Positions 12,390 to 23,385 of a stretch of 64,000 nucleotides of DNA are shown here, in pieces (positions within the stretch are counted from its first letter, which is position 1; every line of letters begins with the position of its first letter). Origin of the DNA: Mytilus edulis. Its lineage: Eukaryota > Mollusca > Bivalvia > Mytilida > Mytilidae. Made by a program: the position numbers and the translations under genes. The notes beneath the pieces are model-generated. The model searched no databases, had not been told where the DNA came from, and was given only the letters and a program-made list of their open reading frames with translations. The stretch is from positions 70,832,971 through 70,896,970 of the forward strand of contig NC_092357.1 of NCBI RefSeq assembly GCF_963676685.1, read 5' to 3'.

Positions 12390-12515
12390 GGGGCCTTTTA
12401 TATATATACGGTATGGGATTTGCTAATTGTTGAAGGCCGTACGGTGACCTATATATGTTGATTTCTGTGTCATTTTGGTCTTGTGGAGAGTTTCTCATTG
12501 GCATTCATACCAAAA
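12390..12515 (+). repeat. Interspersed repeat, family C
   Basis: Contains 'cggtatgggatttgctaatt', 'ttgaaggccgtacggtgacc' and 'tctcattggca', shared with about a dozen other places in the window. Downstream of C1q-2. Confidence 0.75.
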
Positions 12516-12701
12516 TCTCTGTATCACTGCTGGTTGTTTTGCATAGAAGTCGGCTTCCAAAAAAAATGGTCATGTGAAGGATCGATGGGTGGGTTAAGGG
12601 TCTTTACGACCTGTGAGTCCGTCCTTCCGTTATTCCGTTCCACATATATGTTCCCTATTGGAATATGTTTATCCACAATATACACTGGTTTGAATAGATG
12701 T

Positions 12702-13200
12702 CTGCTTCCCCGTGAATAGCCACGGACTGTGAAAGTAGGGTGGGTGCCGAGGGTCGGCTTCCCCGTGAATAGCCACGGACTGTGAAAGTAGGGTGGGTGC
12801 CGAGGGTCGGCTTCCCCGTGAATAGCCACGGACTGTGAAAGTAGGGTGGGTGCCGAGGGTCGGCTTCCCCGTGAATAGCCACAGACTGTGAAAGTAGGGT
12901 GGGTGCCGAGGGTCAGCTTCCCCGTGAATAGCCACGGACTGTGAAAGTAGGGTGGTTGCCGAGGGTCAGCTTCCCCGTGAATAGCCACGGACTGTGAAAG
13001 TAGGGTGGGTGCCGAGGGTCAGCTTCCCCGTGAATAGCCACGGACTGTGAAAGTAGGGTGGTTGCCGAGGGTCAGCTTCCCCGTGAATAGCCACGGACTG
13101 TGAAAGTAGGGTGGGTGCCGAGGGTCGGCTTCCCCGTGAATAGCCACGGACTGTGAAAGTAGGGTGGGTGCCGAGGGTCGGTTTCCCCGTGAATAGCCAT
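12702..13200. repeat. 53-bp G-rich tandem array, 9 to 10 units
   Basis: The motif cgtgaatagcc recurs every 53 bp from 12711 to 13188 with almost no divergence. On the plus strand each unit has closely spaced G-runs (gtagggtgggtgccgaggg). Because 53 is not a multiple of three, the long minus-strand ORFs rotate through frames and show a repeated MAIHGEADPRH-like string; they look like a by-product and not a gene. Confidence 0.93.
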
Positions 13201-13204
13201 ATCA

Positions 13205-13575
13205 GGTTCAAGTAGTTTCCCATACGGCAACTGGTTTGGTTACATTAACTTGAAACTAAGTAATTTGTGATGTTGACTTTTAAAATTTTGTGGCAAACTA
13301 TTATTTTAGCCCCAATTTTTGTGTTCCTGGAACATAGAAATGTGATATTGCCATCTGGGTGTGGTGACCTATGTTCTTGTCTTAGCAAAACGATTCACTC
13401 ATCTACCCTGCTAGTTGTTATGACTAGAAGTCAACTTCTAAACGAAGAAAGTTCTGAAAGTTGTTTGTGCACTGGTACATTCATTAAATAAAAGTAAATA
13501 TAAAGCGATAGATCATAACCAATCTTAAATATTTGTATAAAAATGCTCAAGGAATTGGAGGTAAATTGAAAATGA
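13205..13575. other. Spacer between tandem array and lectin remnant
   Basis: No gene seen. Part of it resembles other repeat-derived stretches in the window (for example 'aacttgaaactaag', shared with a repeat at 15.8-16.08 kb). Confidence 0.35.
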
Positions 13576-13578
13576 AAA

Positions 13579-13680
13579 CTATATACGCAGTCTTTCACAA
13601 ATAAAGTATGTCTCCCGGGTACACTCTGACTATATACGCAGTCTTTCACAAATAAAATAGGTCTCCCGGGTACACTCTGA
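13579..13680 (-). repeat. 51-bp tandem duplication at the end of the lectin exon
   Basis: Two copies, 13579-13629 and 13630-13680, begin with the stop codon complement (cta) and cover the last 17 codons of the lectin reading frame. On the minus strand the second copy lies directly after the stop and is in frame. It again encodes SECTRETYFICERLRI and a stop. The copies differ at two positions, both synonymous (ACC/ACA, TAT/TAC). Confidence 0.9.
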
Positions 13681-15032
13681 TGCCTTCCATTGACCATATT
13701 TATCTAGATTTATACACGTCTTGTCGATACGAGATTGTGGTTCGTCGTACTTCCAGTTTGTGTAGCTTAGGATTCCTGATAGTTCTTTATTCCATCTCCA
13801 CACATTACCTGCCTTGTAACCTTTGGTATACAATCTTAGGGTCAGGTTAACGTTATCTAAAACTATAAAAAAAATCACTTCAGTTCAATTCAAATATTTA
13901 TTGCCATATAAAACTTAAACATTAAGTTTGTAAAAATAAAAAAAATAAGAAGACAATATAACTAAAATTCACATACATACATGTATACACAATCATTGAT
14001 TCAATTATGTACAGTAAACAGTCCAGCGTCCCCTGTCCTCAGACAGTAATAATGATTTATTTACTTGTAATGGTGTTGATGGATTGAGTATAAAATTCTC
14101 CATTTTTCATCAGACAAATCTTTAAAAGAAAAGTTTCAAATACAGACAAATTTCACACGACATTTCATTGCATACACGATAATAATAACCATCACTCCAA
14201 GTTTACAAGTCAAATGTCTATGCTTTTCCCCCTGCTTACAAGCTTTAGTAACCATGTAACCTCAAGTTTCCAAAGTATTTTATAAAAACACAAAATGAAA
14301 AAGAATTGTGCTTTGAAACAAACAAAATATATAATTATGACTCAGAAATATTTCTGAAATGAAATGCAGGGTAAATTCCTACAACTGTCATATTCAAAGG
14401 GATTATTTTTTTCTACCCTTTTTCGTATGAAACCGGATGTGACGTACTTTGATTTGGTGGTATTACACCTACTACAGCTGACCGAAATGTTACCTCCCTT
14501 ATTACCCAGACACTCTAAATATAAACTATCTTATCAAACTAGAATGTGACATCTGATTCAAACTCGAATAGCATTTAAGGCAATAGGAGAATCCAAAATC
14601 AAGAAGTGATTTTATTAAATTCAATTGTTACATATATTATATACATTTGTATCAACAAGATAAATTCACGTTAGTCAATAAGAAAATATCCTTACTATTT
14701 AGGTTAATCCATAGAAACAGATGAAACCTTTTACTTTCCGCCACTTTCTGAAGCTTTTCCAATCATGAACACAATATAACATTTATGATTATGGGGTTTG
14801 ACTTTTTAAAAATACAAAACTATTATTTTAAATTAACTCACCCCTGGGCTGTTAAGAAAGTCCTCTTTATCTATATCTGTCTGTTTCGATGCTTCGTCTA
14901 TACTGATCAGGAAAACGCCATCTGATTTACCAATCTCACCAGCACTTTACCAGTCTAACAGGGAATCAGTGTATATTAACTTCATACAGGGCCCGGTAAC
15001 TGACATTTCCACGTATGGCGGTAAACATTCAC
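13630..15032 (-). pseudogene. C-type lectin remnant (CTL-1), two exons with breaks
   Basis: Two minus-strand exons give most of a C-type lectin domain. The upstream exon 15032-14842 starts after tatatttggcag and reads ECLPPYVEMSVTGPCM, then a TAA stop directly after LLDW, then SAGEIGKSDGVFLISIDEAS. The expected cysteine before KSDG is Gly. The downstream exon 13856-13630 reads GNVWRWNKELSG, TNWKYDEPQ, TCINLDKYGQWKASECT and YFICERLRI. The sugar-site motif would be EPQ in place of EPN or QPD, and the WND triplet is WKA. The upstream exon ends in phase 0 while the downstream exon needs phase 1. The junction reads CCCAGGGG|tgag, so two extra G bases at the donor would explain the mismatch. No signal exon was found. 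An undetected middle exon or a sequence error could weaken the pseudogene call. Confidence 0.7.
13880..14840. other. Intron-like interval of CTL-1, no exon seen
   Basis: AT-rich sequence between the two lectin exons. I searched the minus strand for a missing C-type lectin segment (WIG or similar) and did not find one. Confidence 0.4.
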
Positions 15033-15784
15033 CTGCCAAATATAAACAAATTAGGGCACATCTAGAATTTACACTGTTTAAGTCTATTTATTTAATATGC
15101 TGGCTGCAACTGTTTTATCCATATAGGGGTTCTGGACTTTTGATTTCTGGAGTTCCTAGTGAAGGTTATTCCGGAAACACGTGACATGCACACGCACTGT
15201 GCGCACGTTTCTCTTGGAAATATATATATTGACGTGCTCTTTATAATATCTTGGGATTTATGAAAGGCATGATATAAATTATATTTTGAAATAATTCAAA
15301 AATCGATTATTTGTTTTGTTTAACCCCTCATTATCAAAGACTACCATGAGTTGCTTCCTTTGTATCTATCACTTTCTGGGTAAAGATTGCATGACATACA
15401 ATCAAACCCCAGATATCTAAATCCTCCAAGGCATATCACTACTTTTGAGATACACAAAATATAGTGCACTGATCAAAACATTTCATACATCCATTTCAAG
15501 AAATGTATCAATGAAATATATGCTCATATATTCAAGTTACAAAATGAAGATATACTTGTCAAGCAATTGGCTTGACTTTTGCAAGGTGTAGGAATATAAT
15601 ATTTGTTCTAAAATATCAATGAAGTCTACTCATTGTAAAATTCATCTTTAAAAATTAAGTTATCTTCCTTTGTTCAGAATTTTAGTTGAATCAACTAGGC
15701 CTGTTTTACCCTGAGTTGCTTACAAGAATGTACAAGAACTTTGATCTCTATTTTATCACCATGTTATCGCTCGTTACTTGTCGC

Positions 15785-16080
15785 TTTTGGTTGTTATGCC
15801 CCACCTACGATAGTAGAGGGGCTTTATGTTTTCTGGTCTGTGCGTCCGTCCGTTCGTCTGTTCGTCTGACCCGCTTCAGGTTAAAGTTTTTGGTCAAGGT
15901 AGTTTTTGATGAAGTTAAAGTCCAATTAACTTGAAACTTAGTACACATCTTCCCTATGATATGATCTTTCAAATGTTAATGCCAAATTAGAGTTTTTACA
16001 CCAATTTCACGGCCAACTGAACATAGAAAATGATAGTGCGTTGGGGCATCCGAGTACTGTGGATACATTCTTGTTTTTTA
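15785..16080 (+). repeat. Interspersed repeat, family H
   Basis: Shares 'tccgtccgttcgtctgttcg', 'aacttgaaacttagtacaca' and 'aaaatgatagtg' blocks with an inverted copy at about 19.9-20.1 kb. No coding content. Confidence 0.65.
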
Positions 16081-16084
16081 AATA

Positions 16085-16215
16085 TTTTGGAATTACTATA
16101 CGGTATCGATTTTGATCATTATTGCATGTTGAACGGTGACCCTGTAAATGTTTACATCATTATTCCTTAGTCTTTGTTGGAAAGTTGTTTCATTTGCGAT
16201 CGTACTTTAAGTCCG
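16085..16215 (+). repeat. Interspersed repeat, family C, diverged
   Basis: Weak match: 'attgcatgttgaacggtgac' and 'ttggaaagttgtttcatttg' resemble the core of family C. Confidence 0.5.
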
Positions 16216-16322
16216 TATTACTATATATCAAAATTGCATGTATTTTATTTTACATTTGTACATATTAACATATTTATTGTTTAGAGATGCAAGTATAATC
16301 AGTGCAAACTAATCTTTTTCAG

Positions 16323-16369
16323 CACCAGGCCAGGGAGTTTTCCTGACACCCTCACCAAACAAGAAGTAA
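16323..16369 (+). CDS. Candidate alternative last exon of C1q-2
   Basis: A good 3' splice site (tctttttcag) ends at 16322. From 16323 a phase-1 frame reads APGQGVFLTPSPNKK (the A is completed by the previous exon) and stops at 16367-16369. AATAAA follows at 16376-16381. The only upstream plus-strand gene is C1q-2. A GT at 12167 in its last exon is in the right phase, and joining would replace GSLG with APGQGVFLTPSPNKK. That donor (CAAG|GTTCAC) is weak beyond GT. The C1q-2 stop has no close polyadenylation signal, which fits a downstream terminal exon. The acceptor, stop and AATAAA are seen directly; the link to C1q-2 is inferred. A last exon of an unseen gene is the alternative. Confidence 0.4.
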
Positions 16370-16375
16370 TACGTT

Positions 16376-16381
16376 AATAAA
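16376..16381 (+). terminator. Polyadenylation signal AATAAA
   Basis: AATAAA seven bases after the stop of the candidate terminal exon at 16323-16369. Confidence 0.4.
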
Positions 16382-16876
16382 AACATTAAACCCAATCTAA
16401 CTGATACTTTTCAATGTCCAGTTTCATAATCAAGCAACTAGAAAGTTCTCCTGAGACGCAGTGTAGATTGATTGACCGATTGTTGGTTGTTTAACGTACA
16501 CTGGCATAGATAAAATGCGGGATTTACGAAATTTCCAATGTAACTGCAGAATGAGATGATAGTGGGACGGAATAGAATGTTTATCTTGCATGCCGCGATT
16601 TATATATTTTTTTTTTCGTTAGATTCATGTTAAATTATCACATTAAAATAATCGAGGCACGGTTTATGTACATTTATATGAACTATCCTTTCAAACATGA
16701 TTTTAATGCATGTGCGCCTAGTCAGAAAGAGTTTGCTGCAATCCTTTGCATACAGGTAGTATGAAAATGAAGGTAAAACAGATGAATTGTGATGACAAGA
16801 CCTATATATACCATGGATGATTATTTTCCTGAAACATACCGTATATATTTCGTTTTCTGGAATTACGCCCCCTTTC

Positions 16877-17030
16877 AATAGGCGGATCCGGGGGGGGGGG
16901 GGGGGGGGGGGGCCTTTCGTTGGAAAAATTTGGTTGATTATATAGGGAATCATTGAAGCATGATTGGAGCGGCCCCCCCTTAGGTCAGTCAGCGGGCCCC
17001 TCCTTAGGAAAAGTTCTGGATCCGCCACTG
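16877..17030 (+). mobile_element. 160-bp element with GGCGGATCC ends
   Basis: Matches the three 160-bp insertions in the 42-bp satellite: aaaaatttggttg, atatagggaatcattgaagc, ggtcagtcag, and a 3' end reading tctggatccgccactg. It contains a long G-run near 16890. Flanks ctttc at 16872-16876 and 17031-17035 may be a 5-bp target duplication. Confidence 0.65.
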
Positions 17031-17814
17031 CTTTCGAAATCCTAGATCCGCCCCCTCCCCCGAGTATGTAACATGAGACGACTTAACGCTCAATGGTAGT
17101 TCCAGGTTTTTGAGGAGAAAAAACAGGGAGCGTGCGTAACGGAGGGCCAACCGACGAAAAAATAAAGGATCAACCGTCCAAAATGACAAAAATTTACAGG
17201 TAATCATCAATTTCAAAAATCTTTGTATAGGCCAACTGTGACTGTGAAATTGCCTCCAATGCTAAAAAAAAAACCAAAAAAAACATGTTAATACAGATAC
17301 ATGTACAGGATAAGAGAACAATCATTTACTTCAAACATTCTGATCCCCAATTTGATGAAAAAAATATTATAAATCCAGATTTCCCCCCAGAATTCCTCTA
17401 GTTTTATCTTTGTTAGTGCCAATAAAAATTTTGCCCACTAATCCTTTTTTCATATATTTTTTCATATTGTTTAAAAAACATTTTTTTCAATGTTGAATAT
17501 ATGAAAAAATCTACCCCCAAAATTTTCAAGCACACAGATCTATCATTTTGTTTTCTGCTCTTTTATATATACTTTCCTTTATTTATAACGACTTTTAAAA
17601 AGCTTGTTATTTTGAAACAGAGTTGCAAACATCTTTAATACTAATATCGTTATATACTTTCCTTAAAATATCAGCTTTACCATGAATAACAAAGAAGATA
17701 ATTTCACAAATCAGTATGAATAAAACCATTGTCCTTATATGAGACTCTGGTCCTCAATTATATGACCAAACTTTCATGAAAGCATTACCCCCCTTTCGAA
17801 AATCCTAGATCCGT

Positions 17815-17965
17815 GGTTCGTGTTGTTTATTCTTTAGTTTTCTATGTTATGTTATGTGTACTTTTGTTTGTCTGTTTGTCTTTTTCATTTTTAGCCATGG
17901 CGTTGTCAGTTTATTTTCGATTTATGAATTTGACTGTCCATCCGGTATCTTTCGTCCCTCTTTTA
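17815..17965 (+). repeat. Interspersed repeat, family B
   Basis: Near-identical to the family B block at 11.7-11.87 kb ('tttagccatggcgttgtcag', 'tatctttcgtccctc'). Confidence 0.75.
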
Positions 17966-18318
17966 CTATTAATCATATTCTAGAAGTTGAAATGCAATGA
18001 AAATTAGAATTAAGTAAAGAGAATTTCTCAAAATGTATTAATTACAACAAACAACGTGAGTCGTGTCATTATTGAAAAAAAATATTGAACTTTGAGAATA
18101 CTATAACCAGCTCGTTACTAGAATACCGATAAATGTTTCCAATGTTGCAAGCGGCTAGACATACAATTGGTGTAAGGGATGATCTCTGATTTTTTTCCTA
18201 TTTAATTCATTTAGATTTTTGTTTTACACTCTGATTGTGAACATAATGAATAGATATATTCGTGTCTTTTGTTCATTAACTTAGAAATATATGAAAGATT
18301 TTCTCTTATAAATACTAA
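17966..18318. other. AT-rich spacer
   Basis: No gene, repeat or site recognised. Confidence 0.4.
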
Positions 18319-18319
18319 A

Positions 18320-18700
18320 AAGTAAAATCACAAAAATACTGAACAGGAAAATTCAAAACGGAAAATCCCTAATCACATGACAAAATCAAATGATAAAACA
18401 CATCAATTGAATGGATATAAACAACTGCCATATTCCTGATAGGTACAGGCATTTTCTTATGTAAAAAAGGGTGGATTAAACCAGGTGTTAAAGCTAGCTT
18501 AACCTCTCACTTGTATGACAGTCGCACAAATTTCCATTATATAGACAACGATGTTTGAACAAAACAAACAGACATAAAAGGTAAAAATTGTCACAAATAA
18601 AAGTACACTAGCATCACGAATTTCACCAAAAACTGGATTGATCTCAGGTGCTCCGAAAGGGTAAGCAGATTCTGTTCCACATGTGGCATCCATCGTGTTA
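18320..18700 (-). repeat. Interspersed repeats, family A joined to part of B
   Basis: 18320-18590 is an inverted family A copy. 18590-18700 matches the 'ctcaggtgctccggaagggtaag ... ccacatgtggca' part of family B, inverted. The short minus-strand ORF here is repeat sequence. Confidence 0.65.
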
Positions 18701-19243
18701 ATTTGTATATTTTGAGATATGCATCATGTTAGTATATCCCTGTCTCCTGCCTCGCGGTGAATTACTGCTATAATCCGAAATTGCTTTACCGTCTAATGTC
18801 ATTTCTTGGGAATTCTTTTGTTCCAAGCAACACGTTCCAGGGAAGTTCTCAGACATTCATTTTGGACTTATCTCGGAGAATATTGTAATAGCCTTATCTG
18901 TCCATCCATCAGTTCGATCGTCAATTCGTCCGTTAATCGTTAGTTCAATTACTTCCACTTGACGATATCTTAAAGTTTAATAAAAACTCCTGAGCACAAA
19001 ATGTTTTCCTTTCACATATTGAAATCTCTATTTAAGATTTGATTTAATTTGTGATCTTGAACTTTTTTAAAATGAGATGTATTGTGTACGGGATTTTCAT
19101 ATGTGCCGGCCATTGACTTTCTGTTACTGACGTTGTTTATCATCTTCATAACGTGTTATAGTATTTTTTTGCTTGTCTTTATGAATATAACTTATAATGG
19201 TTAGTCTGTATTTTGTGGTATCCATTTGACGTAGTTATATACT

Positions 19244-19660
19244 CACTGGGGTAAAGCTGATGACCGTAACTGCATTCACGGTCATCCCAAGATGTCGGAT
19301 GAAAAATTAGGTCAGTTTCTGTATTGTCTGTTAAAGTGTTTCTATATCATTTTCTTTACAAATCATACATTGAAACGATGTAAATTTTTAAAAGAATCAC
19401 TCGGAAATCACTAATTACTTCCGAGAAATGTGCATGAAACGGGAAATTCGATTTGAAAAAATCGTTAAGATGACTGTAAATCATAATCAAAATATTTTCA
19501 AGATGACCGTAACATAAAACAAGGATGACCGTGATTGGTAAAAAGATGACCGTAACTTGTAAAGGATGACCGTAATTTGTAAAGACTGACTGTAATTTAC
19601 ATAGGACGACCGTAACTTTTATAGGGTGACCATCAATTCTAAGAAATATCCGTATTGTAT
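19244..19660 (+). repeat. Left terminal inverted repeat with GATGACCGTAA motifs
   Basis: About 250 bp of near-perfect inverted identity with 22130-22381, followed by a run of at least six related motifs (gatgaccgtaac, gatgaccgtgat, gatgaccgtaat, cgaccgtaac) spaced about 20-30 bp. Confidence 0.85.
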
Positions 19661-21989
19661 TCAAAGCTTTTTTGTTGAGTTTGTCGATCTCAATAGGGGC
19701 TCGGTTAGCAGATATAAATATGTTTCATAAATTTCTTTTTTTAAACTATAATATAATTGGCCATATTTAGGATTTATAACAATGATAGTAAGTTGCATAT
19801 TTCTCGTAAACAATGAAATATTTATTGATATCGACGTTTAAATTTTAACACAAATTGACAGAGATACGACGAAAATTTGAAGAAACATAAATGTGTCCCT
19901 AGTACACGGATGTCTCATCTACACTATCATTTTCTATGTTTAGTGGACTATGAAAATGGGATAAAACTGTAATTTGGCATTAGAATCAAAAAGATCATAC
20001 CATAGGGAAAATGTGTACTAAGTTTCAATTTTATTTAACTTGAAGCTGGACAAACGGACAAACAAACAGACGAACGGACGAACGTACGCACAGACCAGAA
20101 AAACATAAGGCCAATAAATGGAGCATTAAAAACATTAATAATACATACGAATTTTTGGTAATCGATCTCATGTGTATGGTTCCAGAGAAAGCAGATTAAA
20201 ATCTTAATTTGTCTTGATATATGCAGGCGGAAACACTTTTGAAATAGAACAAAAGAATCGAAGCTCTGTGTTTATCGAGAAAGCGATAAATGTTTACTGT
20301 AATGTTTGATATAGTAACAACATTTTAAAAAGTTAATAGTAACAAATAAAACGACAATTTTCTTATTTTAAAAACACCATTTGCATAAGTTTTCAATGTA
20401 TCTATTACATAGTAATGCAAAACAATAAGATATCAAGTCGACGACATGGTTCTTATCGGGGCCTTTTATAGCTGACTATGCGGTATGGGCTTTGCTCATT
20501 GTTGAAGGCCTTACGGTTACCTATAGTTGTTAATGTTTGTGTCATTTTGGTCTTTTCTGGATAGTTGTCTCATTGGCAATAATACCACATCTTCTTTTTT
20601 ATATATAGTATCTATAAGTTGGATGTAGAAAATGCATAACCTCCGATTTTTTTTTATCACGGACGGAGAACATATCAATCTTTTTGTTCAGAAATTTTCG
20701 TGTCTGCCCTTCCATTATGTGAATCAAGAAAAAATTCCCCAAAACGGGTAACGATTGTATCGAAAAGAGAAAAATCGAGTGCACCTTTTTATGTTTGGGG
20801 TGTACATTTTGTCTTTAAAACGTACAAAGCAAGAGTATTTTATATAGCATCTCGCTTCATCAGATTCTATCATTATTATATATCAAAGCTACAGGTTGAC
20901 TTTATAACGTAAACAAATGACAGTACGAAAAGATGAAATATATGGGTCAAGTGAGATACCTATCTAATGAATCACAAAAACAGAGTAGGTGTGTTCGAAT
21001 AGTTATTTTTTTCTAAAATTACTTGACGACAGTCTTTTAATTTTGGATGATGAAAATGGATATCTTCGAAAAAAATATGATTTTCTTGTGTGTGATAACT
21101 AGGGTTTATAATCTTCAACCACTGAAAATGTTTAGTCTGCCCTTCCACGAAATATTTAATTAGAATTTTTTTAAAGGCTTCAAAAATTCCATCTGACATC
21201 CGAACAGACAATATTTTTAAGTTGAATCAATGCAGACAAGATCATTAACTAATGCTCATTAGCTAGTAGATACATTTGTCTTTTAAAATATAACTGACAT
21301 ATACCGATCGATCGTAATGGTGCTATGTGGATAAATGTATCAGTTTTCAAGAGCAAAATTGGCAGAGCGTCATCCCTACAATGGCTTCCATTTCTACGAT
21401 TGTGAGCATGAACTGGCGTAATGGGGAGATAATTTTGAAGAAGTAGAATCCTGACTGTATGAATAACATTTCTGTATATATACAAATTGACAACGTTCCG
21501 CCTTGTGATACGCTTTTCGTAAAATACTATTTTAAGGATCTACTTTGCTCGAGCTCACCTTCACTAGTTTATTCGAATGATATTTTCAAAATATTTCTGT
21601 TATTTTATTTGCACGACAAAATGAAAGACGATATAATATCAATGGGTGTACATGCAATGTTTTGGCATGTTTAAAAATGTGTATTTATTATATGTCATTA
21701 AAAGGAATCCCAGAAACAAACAAAAAATCTTTTGTCGAGCAGTTGAAGGCTGTGCACCGCATTTTTTTCATTATGCTTGTAAGGTATCATTTTATCGCGC
21801 TTTTATAGTATGTTTTCCCTTCCTGTTCATTTGCATGTCTTTTGGCAAATTCATTTTAAAAATTAAACCCTCTACTTTAAAAAAGATACATATGGTAATC
21901 TTTGCATTTGAAGCACGTCTTATGTTCTTCTACCTATAGGATATAACTCTCATATTAATGTGTATACCAACACGATTAATCATTTGATA

Positions 21990-22381
21990 CAAAAAGATAG
22001 TTATATAAATACGGATATTTCTTAGAATTGAGGGTCATCCTTTAAAAGTTACGGTCATCATTTACAAATTACGGTCATCTTAAAAGCAGTTACGGTCAGC
22101 ATTGTTATGAATCGCCGATTCTGTTACGGTCATCTCAAATATGATTTACGGTCATCTTGGCGATTTTTTCAAATCGAATTTCCCGTTTCATGCACATTTC
22201 TCAGAAGTAATTAGTGATTTCCGAGTGATTCTTTTATAAATTTACATCGTTTCAATGTATGATTTGTAAAGAAAATGATATAGGAACACTTTAACAGACA
22301 ATACAGAAACTGACCTAATTTTTCATCCGACATCTTGGGATGACCGTGAGTGCAGTTACGGTCATCAGCTTTACCCCAGTG
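21990..22381 (-). repeat. Right terminal inverted repeat with GATGACCGTAA motifs
   Basis: Inverted partner of the left end. Motifs appear on the plus strand as ttacggtcatc at several places from 22.03 to 22.16 kb and again near 22.34-22.37 kb. Confidence 0.85.
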
Positions 22382-22689
22382 ATACTTAAACATCACGCAA
22401 TTTTGTTGTTCTATGATAAACTTTGTTTTTTATGCTTTTTTCTGTATGCCTTTTTGTGTTTCTTTCTTGCATGTGACATGGCTCTGTACTTATACACCCT
22501 GTCATTGTGTTATTGCACCATTTTAACTGTTTGTTTATATATCTGTTTATAATAATTGTTGAGTGATTAAGATAAGAACACAATGTTGACTGCTGTACCC
22601 CTATTTTTGACATTTTTACCTGTTATGTCTGTTTGTTTTGTTCACACATAGTTGTCAATTTAATAGAATTTTATACGACTGTAATACAA

Positions 22690-22860
22690 GTTAAAGGTTT
22701 ACTAGCTATATAACCAGATTAAATCCACCATTTTCTACATCAGAAAATGCCTGTCCCAAGTCAGGAATATGACAGTTGTTATCCATTCGTTTGATGTGTT
22801 TGTGCTCTTTGATTTTGAATTTTTCGCGGATTTTTTTTGTGATTTATTTTTAGACTGAAT
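22690..22860 (+). repeat. Interspersed repeat, family A
   Basis: 'ataaccagattaaatccacc', 'aggaatatgacagttgttat' and related blocks in plus orientation. Confidence 0.7.
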
Positions 22861-22927
22861 TAATAATCTTATTATTCCACCAGACCATATAATGTTCTAC
22901 AAATGTCTAGTAAATATTGGGCATATG

Positions 22928-23385
22928 GTCCGAGACCACAATTATCGTCCCTTGATTTTCGTTGTCCACCAAAATATTAGTAGTCCCTAGTGTTGAGAGG
23001 GGGTTACTTGCCATTTATTTTTATACCTCTTCCAAATTTATTTCTCCATGTTTAATACCCCAAATTGCAAGTAGGGGGTGAAATTACACTGTAACAAAAA
23101 TTTGGGTCCAGAATTTTAAAGGAAAGTAGTGATTTGGTCCAGCTGAAAAGGGTTAAAAATTATCACTTCGGAAGCTGTCAAAAGATTTCAAGACGTCCGA
23201 AATATAAAATTGTCCATATCTTCAGTTAGAGCCGATGAAGTTTTCTATAATTTTGATATAATTTGTCCCAAAAGTAGTACAACACACTGTAAAAATTTCA
23301 TTGAGAAAGCGGAGGTGGAATTTTTTTAATTTTCAATTATGTTCTATTAGAAATGCACTACGAAATAATTGTGGTCGCGGACCTT
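22928..23385. mobile_element. Candidate small element with GGTCCGAGACCACAATTAT ends
   Basis: 'ggtccgagaccacaattat' at 22929 faces 'ataattgtggtcgcggacc' at about 23358-23380, an imperfect inverted repeat enclosing roughly 450 bp. A second copy of the left end lies at 24667. No clear target duplication was seen, so the limits are tentative. Confidence 0.4.

Larger units (their letters stand above)
19239..22386. mobile_element. 3.1-kb inverted-repeat transposon-like element with target duplication
   Basis: The element runs from CACTGGGGTAAAGC at 19244 to the reverse complement GCTTTACCCCAGTG ending at 22381. It is flanked by ATACT on both sides (19239-19243 and 22382-22386). The first roughly 250 bp of each end are nearly identical in inverted orientation. 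Inside those ends the motif GATGACCGTAA is repeated many times (19.44-19.65 kb and 22.0-22.16 kb), like the subterminal transposase-binding repeats of DNA transposons. The interior has no long ORF and holds a family H copy (about 19.9-20.1 kb) and a family C copy (20455-20610). I read it as a non-autonomous DNA transposon with composite interior. A 5-bp duplication narrows the superfamily but does not decide it. Confidence 0.85.

Noticed and set aside
12524-13223. Minus-strand ORFs with MAIHGEADPRH repeats
   Set aside because: They come from a 53-bp tandem repeat whose period shifts the frame each unit.
16630-17028. 132-codon minus-strand ORF
   Set aside because: It runs through the 160-bp mobile element and its G-run.
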